Of a stretch of DNA of 64,000 bases, positions 55,243 to 64,000 are shown one piece after another. Position numbers and translations under genes: made by a program. The first letter of the stretch is position 1, and every line of letters starts with the position of its first letter. Source of the DNA: Streptomyces sp. A012304 (lineage in GTDB: Bacteria; Actinomycetota; Actinomycetes; Streptomycetales; Streptomycetaceae); NCBI RefSeq assembly GCF_026008495.1, contig NZ_BQUN01000040.1, forward strand, positions 1 to 64,000, written 5' to 3'. The notes under the pieces were generated by a model. The model saw only the letters and a program-made list of their open reading frames with translations. It had not been told where the DNA came from and did no database searches.

Positions 55243-57747
55243 CTACACCCACGTCCGGGGGCGGTAACGATTGGCACGTTCCACCAGGTCGATCCTCTCC
55301 TCACCGCCGGTCGCCAGCCGGGCCAGCGTGCGGTACGAACGCTCCAGGCCGAAGCGGAGCCCCCGCTCGTCCAGGTCGCTGCCGAGCAGCACCCGGCGGC
55401 CGTCGGGCCCGGCGCGCCCGCCACCGGAGAGTATCCAGTCCAGGGCCGAGCCGAGGACCTCCGCGGACAGCTGCTCGCGCCGCGTGGGATCCAGCCCGTA
55501 CGCCTCCAGCGCCTCGACCTGTGCCGCGGCGGCGGTCAGGTCCTCCAGGAAGGGTACGTCGGCGGCGGCCGCCGTCCGCTGCCGCAGCCGGGCGCGGACG
55601 GCCGCGACCCGGGCGGCCGTGTAGTGGATGGAGGACTCCGGCACCGACTCCAGCGTCCGTACGGCACTTCCGCGGTCGCCGGCCGCGAGCTGTACGCGGG
55701 CCAGGCCGAACGCGGCGCTCACATAGCTCGGGTCGGTCGACCACACCAGCCGGTAGTACTCGGCGGCGTTGTCCAGCTGCCCGAGCACCTCCGCGCACAG
55801 GCCGAGCGCGAGCTTGGGCGTGGGCTCGCCCGGGAAGGCGTCGTAGATCGCGTCGAAGGCGAGCGCGGAGCCCTCGTGGTCACCGGTGACCAGGCAGGCC
55901 AGGCCCCGGTACCACACCACCCGCCAGTCGTCGGGCCGTTCGTCCTCCAGCGCCGACAGCGACGTCAGCGCGGCCGTGGAGTCGCCGTTCTCCAGGCGGG
56001 CGCGGACCTGCCGCAGCCGGGTCTCCACCGAGGGCGACGGCGCGGCCGTGAGGGCCGTGATCAGCTCGGCGGGCGCGGAGGCCAGCAGACCGGCGAGGAA
56101 ACCGGCGTTGGGGTCGGCCGGGTCGACGTGCGGGACGGGCAGCGCCAGGGCGGCGGCAGAGGCGTCGACGGGCTTGACGAGCCCACCGGGCAGCGCGGGC
56201 GGAGCACCGGCCCCGGCGGCGGCCGCCCGGCCGGTCACCGCGCGCGCCCCCAGCCGCGACACCTCCCCGTCGAGCTTCGGGAACAGCTCCGTGTCCGTGA
56301 CCTTCACCTCCGGCCCGAACAGCGTCGACAGCGACGGGCGGGGCCGTCCGGTCTGCACCGAGACGACCTCGCGCAGCACGCCCGTCAGCTGCTCCGCCAT
56401 CTCCTGCGCGGAGGCGAACCGGCGGGCCGGGTCGGGGTCGGTGGCGCGGACCAGCAGCCGGTAGAAGGACTCGTACTGGCGGAAGACCTCGATGGAGTCC
56501 GGGTCGGGCAGCGAGTCGGCGTAGACGGTCGTGTAGCCCTGGAAGTCGAACGTCAGCACCGCCAGCGTCCGACCCACCGTGTACAGGTCGGAGGCGACCG
56601 ACGGGCCGACCTCGGCGACCTCCGGCGCCTGGTAGCCGACGGTGCCGTAGATGGCCGACTCGTCGTCGTCCAGCCTGCGCACCGCGCCCATGTCGATCAG
56701 CTTCAGCTGGTCCTCGGTCTGGATCGCGTTGTCGACCTTGAAGTCGCAGTACAGCAGGTTGCGGCTGTGCAGATGACCGAGCGCCTCCAGGGCCTCGATG
56801 CCGTACGCGCAGGCCTGTTCCACCGGCAGCGGGTCCCGCTTGCCCTGCGGTGTGCGGCGGGCGTTGGCGATCTCCTTGAGGGACTTGCCGCCGACGTACT
56901 CCATGACGATGTAACCGTCGAGGGAGCCGGTGCGCTGGTCGAGGTGTTCGACGAAGTTGTAGATCCGCACGATGTTGGCGTGCTCGATCTCGGCGAGGAA
57001 CCGCCGCTCGGAGATCGCCGCCGCCATCGCATCCTGGTCGCCGGTGTCCAGCAGGCCCTTCAGCACCACCCACCGGTCCGACACCGCCCGGTCCACCGCC
57101 AGGTAGATCCAGCCGAGCCCGCCGTGCGCCAGGCAGCCCACGACCTCGTACTGGCCGTGCACCACGTCGCCGGCCTTCAGCTTCGGGACGAAGGAGTAGG
57201 GGTGGCCGCACTTGGTGCAGAAACCCTCCGTACGGCCCGGCTGCTCACCGCGCGAACGGCCCACCGGAGCACCGCAGTCGGAGCGCGAGCAGTACCGCTT
57301 GCGCTCGGGCACCTCCGGGTTCTCCAGCACCATCGCGCGCGGGTCGGGGCGCGGCACCTGCGGCACCGACACCAGCCCGACGCCGAGCCGGACGCGCCCG
57401 GAGGAGCCGGCCGTGGAACCGGAGCTGCGCACCGACACCGAGCGGCCCGTCGACTTGCCCGACAGCGACCGCGAGAGCCGCCCGGACACCGAGCGGCGCG
57501 ACTTCGACGAGTGCGACGACGTACGGGAACTGCGCGCGCTCGCGCGGGAACTGGCGCTGCCCGCCGAGCCCCTGCCGCCGGTCACCCCGGTGGGCGGCGA
57601 GCCGACCAGTCCTCCCCCGGAGGAGGGACCCCCGGCCGAGACGACCGGGGCCAGGCCGCAGGTGTCGCAGTACAGCTCGCCGCCGCCCACGTCCTCGTAC
57701 GACCCGTCACAACCCGGCCGCTGGCACGTCTGTCCTGCCTGACTCAT
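55243..57747 (-). CDS. pknG: PknG-type serine/threonine protein kinase
   Basis: An 834-residue soluble kinase with the PknG layout. N-terminal zinc ribbons (CQRPGCDG...YCDTCG and CSRSDCGA...CTKCG, residues 8-181) replace the mycobacterial rubredoxin part. Between them lies a Ser/Arg tract. The kinase domain (about 198-460) has Lys230 in VVLKGL, the glycine loop HGGLGWIYLA, catalytic Asp335 in YCDFKVDN (family-typical, lacking the Arg of HRD) and IDMGAVRR in place of DFG. A TPR-like domain follows to the end. In mycobacteria PknG senses amino-acid status via GlnH/GlnX; both genes lie upstream here. It starts ATGA with the coiled-coil gene. Confidence 0.9.
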   Translation of the reverse strand: MSQAGQTCQRPGCDGSYEDVGGGELYCDTCGLAPVVSAGGPSSGGGLVGSPPTGVTGGRGSAGSASSRASARSSRTSSHSSKSRRSVSGRLSRSLSGKSTGRSVSVRSSGSTAGSSGRVRLGVGLVSVPQVPRPDPRAMVLENPEVPERKRYCSRSDCGAPVGRSRGEQPGRTEGFCTKCGHPYSFVPKLKAGDVVHGQYEVVGCLAHGGLGWIYLAVDRAVSDRWVVLKGLLDTGDQDAMAAAISERRFLAEIEHANIVRIYNFVEHLDQRTGSLDGYIVMEYVGGKSLKEIANARRTPQGKRDPLPVEQACAYGIEALEALGHLHSRNLLYCDFKVDNAIQTEDQLKLIDMGAVRRLDDDESAIYGTVGYQAPEVAEVGPSVASDLYTVGRTLAVLTFDFQGYTTVYADSLPDPDSIEVFRQYESFYRLLVRATDPDPARRFASAQEMAEQLTGVLREVVSVQTGRPRPSLSTLFGPEVKVTDTELFPKLDGEVSRLGARAVTGRAAAAGAGAPPALPGGLVKPVDASAAALALPVPHVDPADPNAGFLAGLLASAPAELITALTAAPSPSVETRLRQVRARLENGDSTAALTSLSALEDERPDDWRVVWYRGLACLVTGDHEGSALAFDAIYDAFPGEPTPKLALGLCAEVLGQLDNAAEYYRLVWSTDPSYVSAAFGLARVQLAAGDRGSAVRTLESVPESSIHYTAARVAAVRARLRQRTAAAADVPFLEDLTAAAAQVEALEAYGLDPTRREQLSAEVLGSALDWILSGGGRAGPDGRRVLLGSDLDERGLRFGLERSYRTLARLATGGEERIDLVERANRYRPRTWV

Positions 57748-59069
57748 GACCCGTACTCCCCCCTGTGGTCCTGAGGACCGCCCTGCTCGGGCACGCGCGG
57801 CGCGGCGAGCAGCTCGGCGGCCGCCTGCTGGTAGCGCAGGACGGCCTGTTCGGCGACGCGCAGGTCGCAGGGCGCGCTCCACAGCATGCGGCGCGCGGCG
57901 TCGTACCGCTCGATGAGGAACGGGTCCTCCGCCAGCCCGTGCCGGGCGACCTTCGCCTTGTACGCGTCGAGCCGGCCGCGCAGCTCCGCGCGGACCGCGA
58001 GCGGCGCGGTGACCGCGGTCAACGACTCGCGGGCGCGCAGCAGTTCGTCCTCCGCCTTCTGCTCCAGGGACTCCAGCAGCGGCGACAGACGGTGCCACTG
58101 GGCCTGTCTGCGGTACTCGGCGGCCGTCGCCAGCTGCTCCTGGAGCGCGGTCGGCGGGCCGCTGACCACCGGCACCTCCGTGGCGGCGATCTTCGCGAGG
58201 ACCTCACCGCGCGCGGTACGCGCCTCGGCGAGCGTGCGGTCCGCCCGCGACAGCACGTCCCGCAGCCTCACCAGCCGCTGCTCCGCGTCCTGCCGGACGG
58301 TCAGCACCGCGTCGATCTCCCGCCGTACGTCCTCCAGGGCGCGTGCCTCGCGGTCGTAGACGTTGGTGTCCGGGCGGCCGCCGCCCGGGGCGGAACTGCC
58401 CTGCGCGGGCACCCAGAACGCCAGCGGGTCGGAGATCACCTGCTCGCGCAGCCGGGTCAGCGTGCGCGTGATGCGCTCCAGGTCGTCGCCGGCCGGGTGC
58501 TCGCCCGGGCGGACCCCCACCGAGTGCGCGAGCTGCCGGGTGCGCTGGAGCTCCGCGGCCAGCAGATCGATCCGGGCGGGCAGCGCCGACCACACCGCGT
58601 CGGCGGCGACGACCATGTCCAGCGAGGACGCGTACAGCTCGTTCATCCGGTCGACGAGGGCGGTCAGCGAGAAGCTCTCGCTGAGTCTGCCCGCGCCGTG
58701 CGCCGTGGGCGCCGCCGCCAGGGCCGCGCCGGCCACGGTGACGGACTCGCCGCGCAGCAGCTCCGTCAGCTCCACCAGGTCCTCGCGGCTGGACCAGCGG
58801 TGGCGCGAGCGGATCTCACGGGCGCCGCGCAACGCGTCCGTGTACGCGTCGAAGTACGCCCACAGCAGCGTGATCGACGCCTCCGCGGCCGTCCAGCGTT
58901 CCTTGGTGACGCCGGTGAGCTCGGCCCCTTCGAGGAGTCTGCGGCCCGCGTGGTCCTGGAGGGCCAGCAGCGAGGTCTCGATCGCCTCGTGCTCCTGGCC
59001 GAGCCGCGCCAGCGCACGGTCCACCTCGTCCCGGTCCATTACCGGCCCGGGGGGTCCCGTGACGCCCAT
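57744..59069 (-). CDS. Coiled-coil protein of the PknG operon
   Basis: A 441-residue mostly helical protein: long heptad-rich stretches (about 200-330, LERITRTLTRLREQVISD...EDVRREIDAVLTVRQDAEQRLVRLRDVLSRADRTLAEART). There is no membrane helix, no catalytic motif. It is absent from the three-gene mycobacterial arrangement and sits between glnH and pknG. It may link the membrane sensor with the cytosolic kinase; this is inference. ATG 59069 follows GAGAGGTG. Confidence 0.8.
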   Translation of the reverse strand: MGVTGPPGPVMDRDEVDRALARLGQEHEAIETSLLALQDHAGRRLLEGAELTGVTKERWTAAEASITLLWAYFDAYTDALRGAREIRSRHRWSSREDLVELTELLRGESVTVAGAALAAAPTAHGAGRLSESFSLTALVDRMNELYASSLDMVVAADAVWSALPARIDLLAAELQRTRQLAHSVGVRPGEHPAGDDLERITRTLTRLREQVISDPLAFWVPAQGSSAPGGGRPDTNVYDREARALEDVRREIDAVLTVRQDAEQRLVRLRDVLSRADRTLAEARTARGEVLAKIAATEVPVVSGPPTALQEQLATAAEYRRQAQWHRLSPLLESLEQKAEDELLRARESLTAVTAPLAVRAELRGRLDAYKAKVARHGLAEDPFLIERYDAARRMLWSAPCDLRVAEQAVLRYQQAAAELLAAPRVPEQGGPQDHRGEYGS

Positions 59070-59129
59070 CGATCACCTCTCGCTGCTGTGTCGGTCTCTC
59101 GCTCGGTCCGCCGCCTGTCCGTCGGTCCG

Positions 59130-60158
59130 TCAACTTGTGCGCAGGTACTGCGGCGCCGGCGGCCTCGACGTCGTCGCGTTCACCCCCAGTGTCGCCGACA
59201 GCCACTTGTCGTACGACGCCTGCCAGCCGCCGGCCCGGTACTCCACCAGGATCTGGTTGACCCGGCGCACCAGATCGTCGGCGTCCTTCTTCATCGCCAC
59301 TCCGTAGTACTCGGCAGTGAACGGGGCGCCCTTGAGCTCGACCGTGGGGTCCTGGGCGGCCTGGCTGGCCGCCAGCGCGCCGTCGGTGACCACCGCGTCG
59401 ACCTCGCCGAGCTGCAACCGCACCAGGCAGTCGAGCTGGTTGGGGACGGTGGTGCCCAGGTCGGTGTCGGCGGGCAGCTTGCCGGTCTTGCGGTCCTCGG
59501 TCAGCTGGGTGTTGGCGGTGGAGCCGGCCGCCGTGCAGATCTTCTTCTTCGCCAGCGTGGCGTCGTACCCGGTGATCGTGGAGGACTTGGGGGCGAGGAC
59601 CTGCTGGCCGGTCCTGAAGTACGGCGCGGAGAACGCGACGTCCTTGATGCGGTCGCAGGTGATCGTCATGGTGCGCACCACCATGTCGACGCGGCCCTCC
59701 TGGATCGCCGGGATGCGCTGGTTGGTCGGGATGGCCTTGAACTGCACCGCGTCCGGGTCGCCGAGGATGTCCTGGGCGATACGGCGGACCAGGTCGATGT
59801 CGAAGCCCTCCAGCTCGGCCCCGGTGTTGTTGGGGTTGCGGTAGCCCCAGCGGTAGCTGTTCTGGTCGACGCCCACGATCAGCTTGCGCTTCTCGCCCTG
59901 CCGGGCCTTGATCGCGGCGATCGTCGGGCCGTCCGCGGACGACGGCGCCAGGGTCTGCTTCTCCGGCGCCCGGCACGCCGGGTCGGCCGCCCGGCGGCCC
60001 TCGGCGACGCCCGGCCCGCCGACACCGGTGCTGCCGTCACCCCGCGACTGGGTCCACGGCAGCAGCAGCGCGAAGGCCAGCGCGACGGCGCAGACGACCG
60101 CCATCGCACCGACGCCGCCCCAGCCCCTCAGACCGGCCCGCACCCGTCGCGCACGCAT
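59130..60158 (-). CDS. glnH: GlnH-like amino acid-binding protein of the PknG pathway
   Basis: A 342-residue extracellular binding protein (SBP family 3) held by an N-terminal membrane helix (about 16-35) instead of a lipobox. The binding domain begins near residue 85 (KLIVGVDQNSYRWGYRNPNNTGAELEGFDIDLVRRIA) with DMVVRTMTITCDR and VVTDGALAASQA. It should bind aspartate, glutamate or a relative and pass the signal to GlnX. ATG 60158 has GGGGG upstream. Order glnX-glnH-...-pknG equals that of mycobacteria. Confidence 0.87.
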   Translation of the reverse strand: MRARRVRAGLRGWGGVGAMAVVCAVALAFALLLPWTQSRGDGSTGVGGPGVAEGRRAADPACRAPEKQTLAPSSADGPTIAAIKARQGEKRKLIVGVDQNSYRWGYRNPNNTGAELEGFDIDLVRRIAQDILGDPDAVQFKAIPTNQRIPAIQEGRVDMVVRTMTITCDRIKDVAFSAPYFRTGQQVLAPKSSTITGYDATLAKKKICTAAGSTANTQLTEDRKTGKLPADTDLGTTVPNQLDCLVRLQLGEVDAVVTDGALAASQAAQDPTVELKGAPFTAEYYGVAMKKDADDLVRRVNQILVEYRAGGWQASYDKWLSATLGVNATTSRPPAPQYLRTS

Positions 60159-60172
60159 CGTCACGCCCCCTT

Positions 60173-61540
60173 TCACCGGTACTCCGACAGCCTGCGGCCG
60201 ATGCCGAGGACCGCGCCGGCCGCGCCCAGGACGGCGAGGACGGCCGCGCCGAGCGACAGCCCGGTCATCGCGTCCAGCCCGTCGCCGGCCGCCCGCCTGA
60301 ACTCGTTCTGCTCGTGCGTCAGCGCGCTCGCCAGGTTGGCGTCGACGCTGTCGAAGCACTCGCCCGTCGCGCCCTTGCCGCCGATCACCAGGGACAGCGC
60401 CTGCTCGTAGTTGCCGTTGTCGTCCTGCGCGCGGGCGGCGGTGTGCCGCTTCCGCCACTCCGCCATGTTGCCCTCGGCCCGCGCGACCGGCTTCTCGCCG
60501 GCCTGGTCGTCGGCGAGCTTCGCCGCGACCGCGAGGCCCTTGCCGAGGGTCGCCATGTCGGTGGTGAACTCGTGGTCGTACTTGTCGACCGTCAGCTCCT
60601 GCCCGTCGGCGTTCACCTTCACCGTCTCGGCGCCGCGCGCCACCAGGGTCAGGTTCTCGTTGCCGCGGGCCTTCAGGGAGGCGATGCGGGCGTCGTGCAG
60701 GACGTTCAGCGAGCGCACGCCGTGGTCGTAGGAGTCGTTCAGCCCCGCGCGGGCCACGCTGTGACCGACGACCAGCCACAGCAGCACCACCGTGGCCGCG
60801 GCCGTGGCGGCCACCAGACCGTGGTTCAGCACCCGGTTCGTACGGCGGTAGTTGCGGTGCTGCGCCCAGGCGAGCGCGGCCAGCGCGAGGACGCCGAGCG
60901 CGATCGCCGCCCACGGGTAGGGCGTGGCGTCCGCGTAGTCGTCCTGGAGGCGCTGGTTCTCCTTCTTGTAGAGGTCCTCCGCCGCCGGGAGCATCTCGTC
61001 CTGCATCTTCTGGTTCGCGTACCGCAGATAGGCGCCGCCGACCGGGAAGCCCTGCCGGTTGTAGGTGCGGGCGCGTTCCACCAGGCCCTTGTACTCCGGC
61101 AGCAGCTTGTTCAGCTTGGTGATGGCGGCCGTCGAGGGGGAGTCGGGGTCGGCGTTGTTCGCGGCGAGGACGAGTTTGGCGGCGGCCGTGTCGATGTCGT
61201 CCTCGTAGCGCTTGCGCGACTCGGCCGTCTCCTGCCCTCCGGCGAGGAAGCCGCTGGAGGCGGCGGTGTTGGCGTCGGCGAGCGAACGGTAGATGTCGGC
61301 CGCGGCCGTGCTCAGCGGCTGGCTCTTGTGCAGGACGTCGTCGGCGGCGGCCGCCCGGTCGGACGTCTGCCAGGCGGTGACGGCGCCGAACGCCACGACG
61401 AGGAGGGCGAGGACGGCGCCGATGATCCGCAGCCTTCCCGGCTCCGTCGTCGCGGCGGCCCGCACCTGGTCGACGCCCTCGGCGAAGGCCGTGCGGCGCG
61501 TGGGCGGTGGCGCGGTGCTGCCGGGTACCGGATGTGCCAC
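60173..61540 (-). CDS. glnX: GlnX-like membrane receptor of the PknG pathway
   Basis: A 455-residue membrane protein with about four helices (near 38-60, 200-220, 230-250 and 425-447) and two large extracytoplasmic helical regions (DIYRSLADANTAASSGFLAGGQET..., LNVLHDARIASLKARGNENLTLVARG). This duplicated four-helix layout is typical of GlnX, which couples GlnH to PknG. GTG 61540 has GGGAGG upstream and is the first gene of the seven-gene operon. No ATPase or permease motif is present, so it is a sensor, not a transporter. Confidence 0.85.
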   Translation of the reverse strand: MAHPVPGSTAPPPTRRTAFAEGVDQVRAAATTEPGRLRIIGAVLALLVVAFGAVTAWQTSDRAAAADDVLHKSQPLSTAAADIYRSLADANTAASSGFLAGGQETAESRKRYEDDIDTAAAKLVLAANNADPDSPSTAAITKLNKLLPEYKGLVERARTYNRQGFPVGGAYLRYANQKMQDEMLPAAEDLYKKENQRLQDDYADATPYPWAAIALGVLALAALAWAQHRNYRRTNRVLNHGLVAATAAATVVLLWLVVGHSVARAGLNDSYDHGVRSLNVLHDARIASLKARGNENLTLVARGAETVKVNADGQELTVDKYDHEFTTDMATLGKGLAVAAKLADDQAGEKPVARAEGNMAEWRKRHTAARAQDDNGNYEQALSLVIGGKGATGECFDSVDANLASALTHEQNEFRRAAGDGLDAMTGLSLGAAVLAVLGAAGAVLGIGRRLSEYR

Positions 61541-61704
61541 TACTTCTGACCTCCCCCATGGTCATGTGTCACCGCAAGTATTGCTGGCGGGAGTGACATT
61601 CCGCACCGGGCTTCACTGGATCTTGATCAGATCGCAGTTCGCCCGCTGGTGAATACGCGGTGGGTGTGTGTTCGGTTCCACGGCGGGCGGGGGCCCGGAC
61701 GCGG

Positions 61705-62676
61705 TCACCCGGTGAAGAACTCCCGTGTCCGCTCCCGCGCCGTCGCGTCCGCCCCCACCCGGTCCAGTCCCAGCAACGCCGCCCCCAGCACCGGCCGTTC
61801 CCGGACCACCCGGGCCCGTGCCTTCGGCGCCCGGTCCGCCAGCAGCTCCCGTACGCCGTCGTCGAGCCGGGGGTGGCCGGCGGTCAGGACGCCGCCGCCC
61901 AGGAGGACCGGGGTCTCCTCCGCCAGCAGGTCCAGGCGGGTCAGGGCGACCACGGCCATCGTCACGACCTCCTCGGCCAGGCGGTCGACGACGGCCCCGG
62001 CGACCGCGTCGCCGGCGGTCGCCGTGGTGAACAGGACGGGCGTCAGTTCATGGCGGCGGGCAGGGGGGACGTCTTCCAGGTGCAGTGCCTCGATGAGGGC
62101 GTACATGGAGGGCAGCCCGAAGTGGGCCGGGAGGGTGCGGGCCAGGGCGGTCGGGACGCCACGGCCGTCCTCCGCGCGGGCCGCGTGCCACAGGGCCTCC
62201 TCGGCCAGGCCCCAGCCGCCGCCCCAGTCGCCGGAGATACGGCCGAGCGCGGGGAAGCGGGCGGTGCGCCCGTCGGGGCGCATGCCGACGCAGTTGATGC
62301 CGGCGCCGCAGACGACGGCGACGCCGCGGGGTTCGGTGACCCCGGCCCGCAGGATCGCGAAGGTGTCGTTGCGGACCTCCACCGTCGTGCCCCACGCGCG
62401 CGCGTGCACCTCCGCCGCCAGCTTTTCCTCCTCCACGGGGAGGTCGGCGTTGGCGAGGCAGGCCGAGACGTGCGTGGCCTCGCGGGCGCCGGCGGCGGCC
62501 AGAGCGCGGGACACCGTCTCGGCGAGGGTGTCCATGGCCGCCGTGACGCCGACCGTGGGCGGGCGGAAGCCGCCGCCGCGGGCCGTGGCGAGGACCTCCC
62601 CGTCGGCCGCCACGACCGCCACGTCAGTTTTGCTGTTGCCCGCGTCGATGGCGAGGACGCTTGCCGTCAGGCCCAC
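61705..62676 (-). CDS. csnK: BadF/BcrAD-type sugar kinase (N-acetylglucosamine/glucosamine kinase-like)
   Basis: A 323-residue ASKHA-fold kinase: phosphate-1 DAGNSKTDVAVV, AVVCGAGINCVG, GDWGGGWGLAEEAL, and phosphate-2 region PVLLGGGVLTAG. It phosphorylates an amino sugar, probably glucosamine from chitosan oligomers, by analogy with the last gene of the Streptomyces csn operon. GTG 62676 overlaps the GH4 gene by 10 bases. It is the final gene of the operon. Confidence 0.78.
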   Translation of the reverse strand: MGLTASVLAIDAGNSKTDVAVVAADGEVLATARGGGFRPPTVGVTAAMDTLAETVSRALAAAGAREATHVSACLANADLPVEEEKLAAEVHARAWGTTVEVRNDTFAILRAGVTEPRGVAVVCGAGINCVGMRPDGRTARFPALGRISGDWGGGWGLAEEALWHAARAEDGRGVPTALARTLPAHFGLPSMYALIEALHLEDVPPARRHELTPVLFTTATAGDAVAGAVVDRLAEEVVTMAVVALTRLDLLAEETPVLLGGGVLTAGHPRLDDGVRELLADRAPKARARVVRERPVLGAALLGLDRVGADATARERTREFFTG

Positions 62677-63932
62677 GCGAGGTGCTCCCGGTTGTGTGCG
62701 ATCAGCTGGTCGGTCAGGGTGTCGGCGCAGGCGTACTGGCCGACGAGGGGATGGGCGAGGAGGGCACGGAAGACGTGGTCGCGGCCGCCGTGCAGCGCCG
62801 CCCGCAGGGCCAGGTCCTCATAGGCGGTGACGTTGGCCATCAGGCCCGCGAACAGCGCGTCCGGGGGCGGTACGGGCAGCGGGGAGGGGCCCTTCGGGCC
62901 GACCGCGGCCTGCACCTCGATCACCGCGTCGTCGGGGAGGAAGGGAAACGTCCCGCTGTTGCGGGTGTTGACCACCTGGTAGGGGCTTCCCGAGCCGGTC
63001 AGCAGCGCGGCCGTCAGGTCCACGGCCGCCTCCGAGTAGTAGGCGCCGCCGCGCTTGGCGAGCAGTTCCGGCTTCTCGTCCAGGGCGGGATCGCCGTACA
63101 TCTCCAGCAGCCGCCGTTCCATCGCGGCGACCTCGGCCGCCCGTGACGGCTTGGTGCGCAGTTCCCCTACGACCTCGTCGTGCGCGTAGTAGTAGCGCAG
63201 GTAGTACGACGGGACCACGGCCAGTCGGTCCAGCAGGGGGCGGGGCAGGTGGAGGTCGGCGGCGAGGGTGTCGGCGTGGTCGGACAGCAGCCGCGGCAGG
63301 ACGTCCTCGCCCTCGGGGCCGCCCAGGCGCACCCCGGTCTCCCAGGTGAGGTGGTTGAGGCCGACGTGGTCGAGGTGGACGTCGGCGGGGGAGACGTCCA
63401 GCAGCCCGGCGAACCTGCGCTGGAAGCCGATCGCCACGTTGCACAGCCCGACCGCCCGGTGGCCGGCCTGGAGCAACGCGCGCGTGACGATGCCGACGGG
63501 GTTGGTGAAGTCGACGATCCAGGCGCGGGGGTTGCGGCGGCGGACGCGTTCGGCGATGTCCAGGACCACCGGGACCGTCCGCAGCGCCTTGGCCAGACCG
63601 CCCGCGCCGGTGGTCTCCTGGCCGACGCAGCCGCACTCCAGCGGCCACGTCTCGTCCTGTTCGCGGGCCGCCTGGCCGCCGACACGGAGCTGGATCAGGA
63701 CCGCGTCGGCGCCGTCCACGGCGGCGTCCAGGTCGCCGGTCGTGACGATCCGGCCGGGGTGGCCCTGCCGGGCGAAGATACGGCGGGCCAGGCCGCCGAC
63801 CCGTTCCAGACGGTCGGCCGCCGGGTCGACGAGGACCAGTTCCTCCAGGGGCAGGTTTCCTCTCAGTCGCGCGAAGCCGTCGACGAGTTCGGGCGTGTAG
63901 GTCGAGCCTCCGCCGACCACGGTGAGTTTCAT
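62667..63932 (-). CDS. csnH: Family GH4 glycosidase (6-phospho-beta-glucosidase type)
   Basis: The 421-residue protein has the NAD-binding start VVGGGSTYTPEL, RVGGQAAREQDE, VDFTNPVGIVTRA, the metal Cys/Asn in CNVAIGFQ and His in LNHLTW. GH4 enzymes use NAD+ and Mn2+ in a redox mechanism. The order permease-GH4-kinase matches the csn operon for chitosan oligosaccharides, where this member is csnH. ATG at 63932 is 7 bases after the permease gene's stop. Confidence 0.82.
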   Translation of the reverse strand: MKLTVVGGGSTYTPELVDGFARLRGNLPLEELVLVDPAADRLERVGGLARRIFARQGHPGRIVTTGDLDAAVDGADAVLIQLRVGGQAAREQDETWPLECGCVGQETTGAGGLAKALRTVPVVLDIAERVRRRNPRAWIVDFTNPVGIVTRALLQAGHRAVGLCNVAIGFQRRFAGLLDVSPADVHLDHVGLNHLTWETGVRLGGPEGEDVLPRLLSDHADTLAADLHLPRPLLDRLAVVPSYYLRYYYAHDEVVGELRTKPSRAAEVAAMERRLLEMYGDPALDEKPELLAKRGGAYYSEAAVDLTAALLTGSGSPYQVVNTRNSGTFPFLPDDAVIEVQAAVGPKGPSPLPVPPPDALFAGLMANVTAYEDLALRAALHGGRDHVFRALLAHPLVGQYACADTLTDQLIAHNREHLAWA

Positions 63933-63939
63933 GTGAGGT

Positions 63940-64000
63940 TCAACCCTTCACTCCGGTCAGGGTGACGCCCTCGACGAACGCCTTCTGCGCGAAGAAGAAC
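63940..64000 (-). CDS. Sugar ABC transporter permease, C-terminus only (cut by window edge)
   Basis: The last codons of a gene entering from beyond position 64000 read FFFAQKAFVEGVTLTGVKG then TGA (63940-63942). This is the typical C-terminus of MalG-type sugar permeases. By position it would be csnG of the chitosan-oligosaccharide transporter. Confidence 0.75.
   Translation of the reverse strand, partial: FFFAQKAFVEGVTLTGVKG

Overview
The window is high-GC actinobacterial DNA and almost certainly comes from a Streptomyces chromosome. The evidence is the frequent GTG/TTG starts, ATGA/GTGA start-stop overlaps, the melC tyrosinase pair, a dynamin pair beside ssbB, LAxTG sortase substrates, and a chitosan-oligosaccharide (csn-type) operon end. 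No integrase, intact transposase, rRNA or CRISPR array is visible; one tRNA gene is present.

0-8 kb: an extracellular hydrolase fused to a cytosolic ABC ATPase, with its permease; a secreted subtilase; a small secreted protein; and a decayed surface-protein gene. 7.3-13.7 kb: a GntR/HutC regulator divergent from a five-gene operon (solute-binding lipoprotein, two permeases, ATPase, and a HAD phosphatase fused to an EEP-type phosphatase), which looks like uptake and dephosphorylation of an organophosphate. 13.7-18.2 kb: an accessory patch with a small membrane protein, a truncated crcB, degenerate insertion-sequence debris, a duplicated block carrying two Asn/Thr-rich secreted proteins, a decayed copy of the 5.9 kb gene, and a repeat-rich LAETG surface protein. 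18.4-29.1 kb: a Wzx/Wzy-type exopolysaccharide cluster (secreted glycosidase, acetyltransferase, Wzz-like protein, two GT4 glycosyltransferases, deacetylase, flippase, polymerase/ligase, priming transferase). 29.6-31.1 kb: melC1-melC2.

31.2-36.8 kb is the most unusual part. It has an acyl carrier protein, an FkbH-like glyceryl-loading enzyme, a branched-polyamine-synthase domain fused through a zinc ribbon to a GNAT acyltransferase, a SpeD-like pyruvoyl decarboxylase lacking the canonical catalytic Cys, an alpha/beta hydrolase and a phosphopantetheinyl transferase. Together they suggest a small pathway that makes an aminopropylated amine and acylates it from a carrier protein. I do not recognise a described system with this composition.

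36.8-50.5 kb: tRNA-Arg, dynA-dynB and ssbB (sporulation division and chromosome segregation), a thioester/LAATG surface adhesin, a purC-HAD pair with a HutC-like site in its leader, the ABC-F factor EttA, a thioesterase and its partner, a truncated globin and a PCMT-like methyltransferase. 50.5-61.5 kb: a seven-gene minus-strand operon glnX-glnH-(coiled coil)-pknG-PP2C-VWA-FHA, an enlarged version of the mycobacterial amino-acid-sensing PknG pathway. 61.7-64 kb: the end of a csn-like sugar operon (kinase, GH4 glycosidase, truncated permease).
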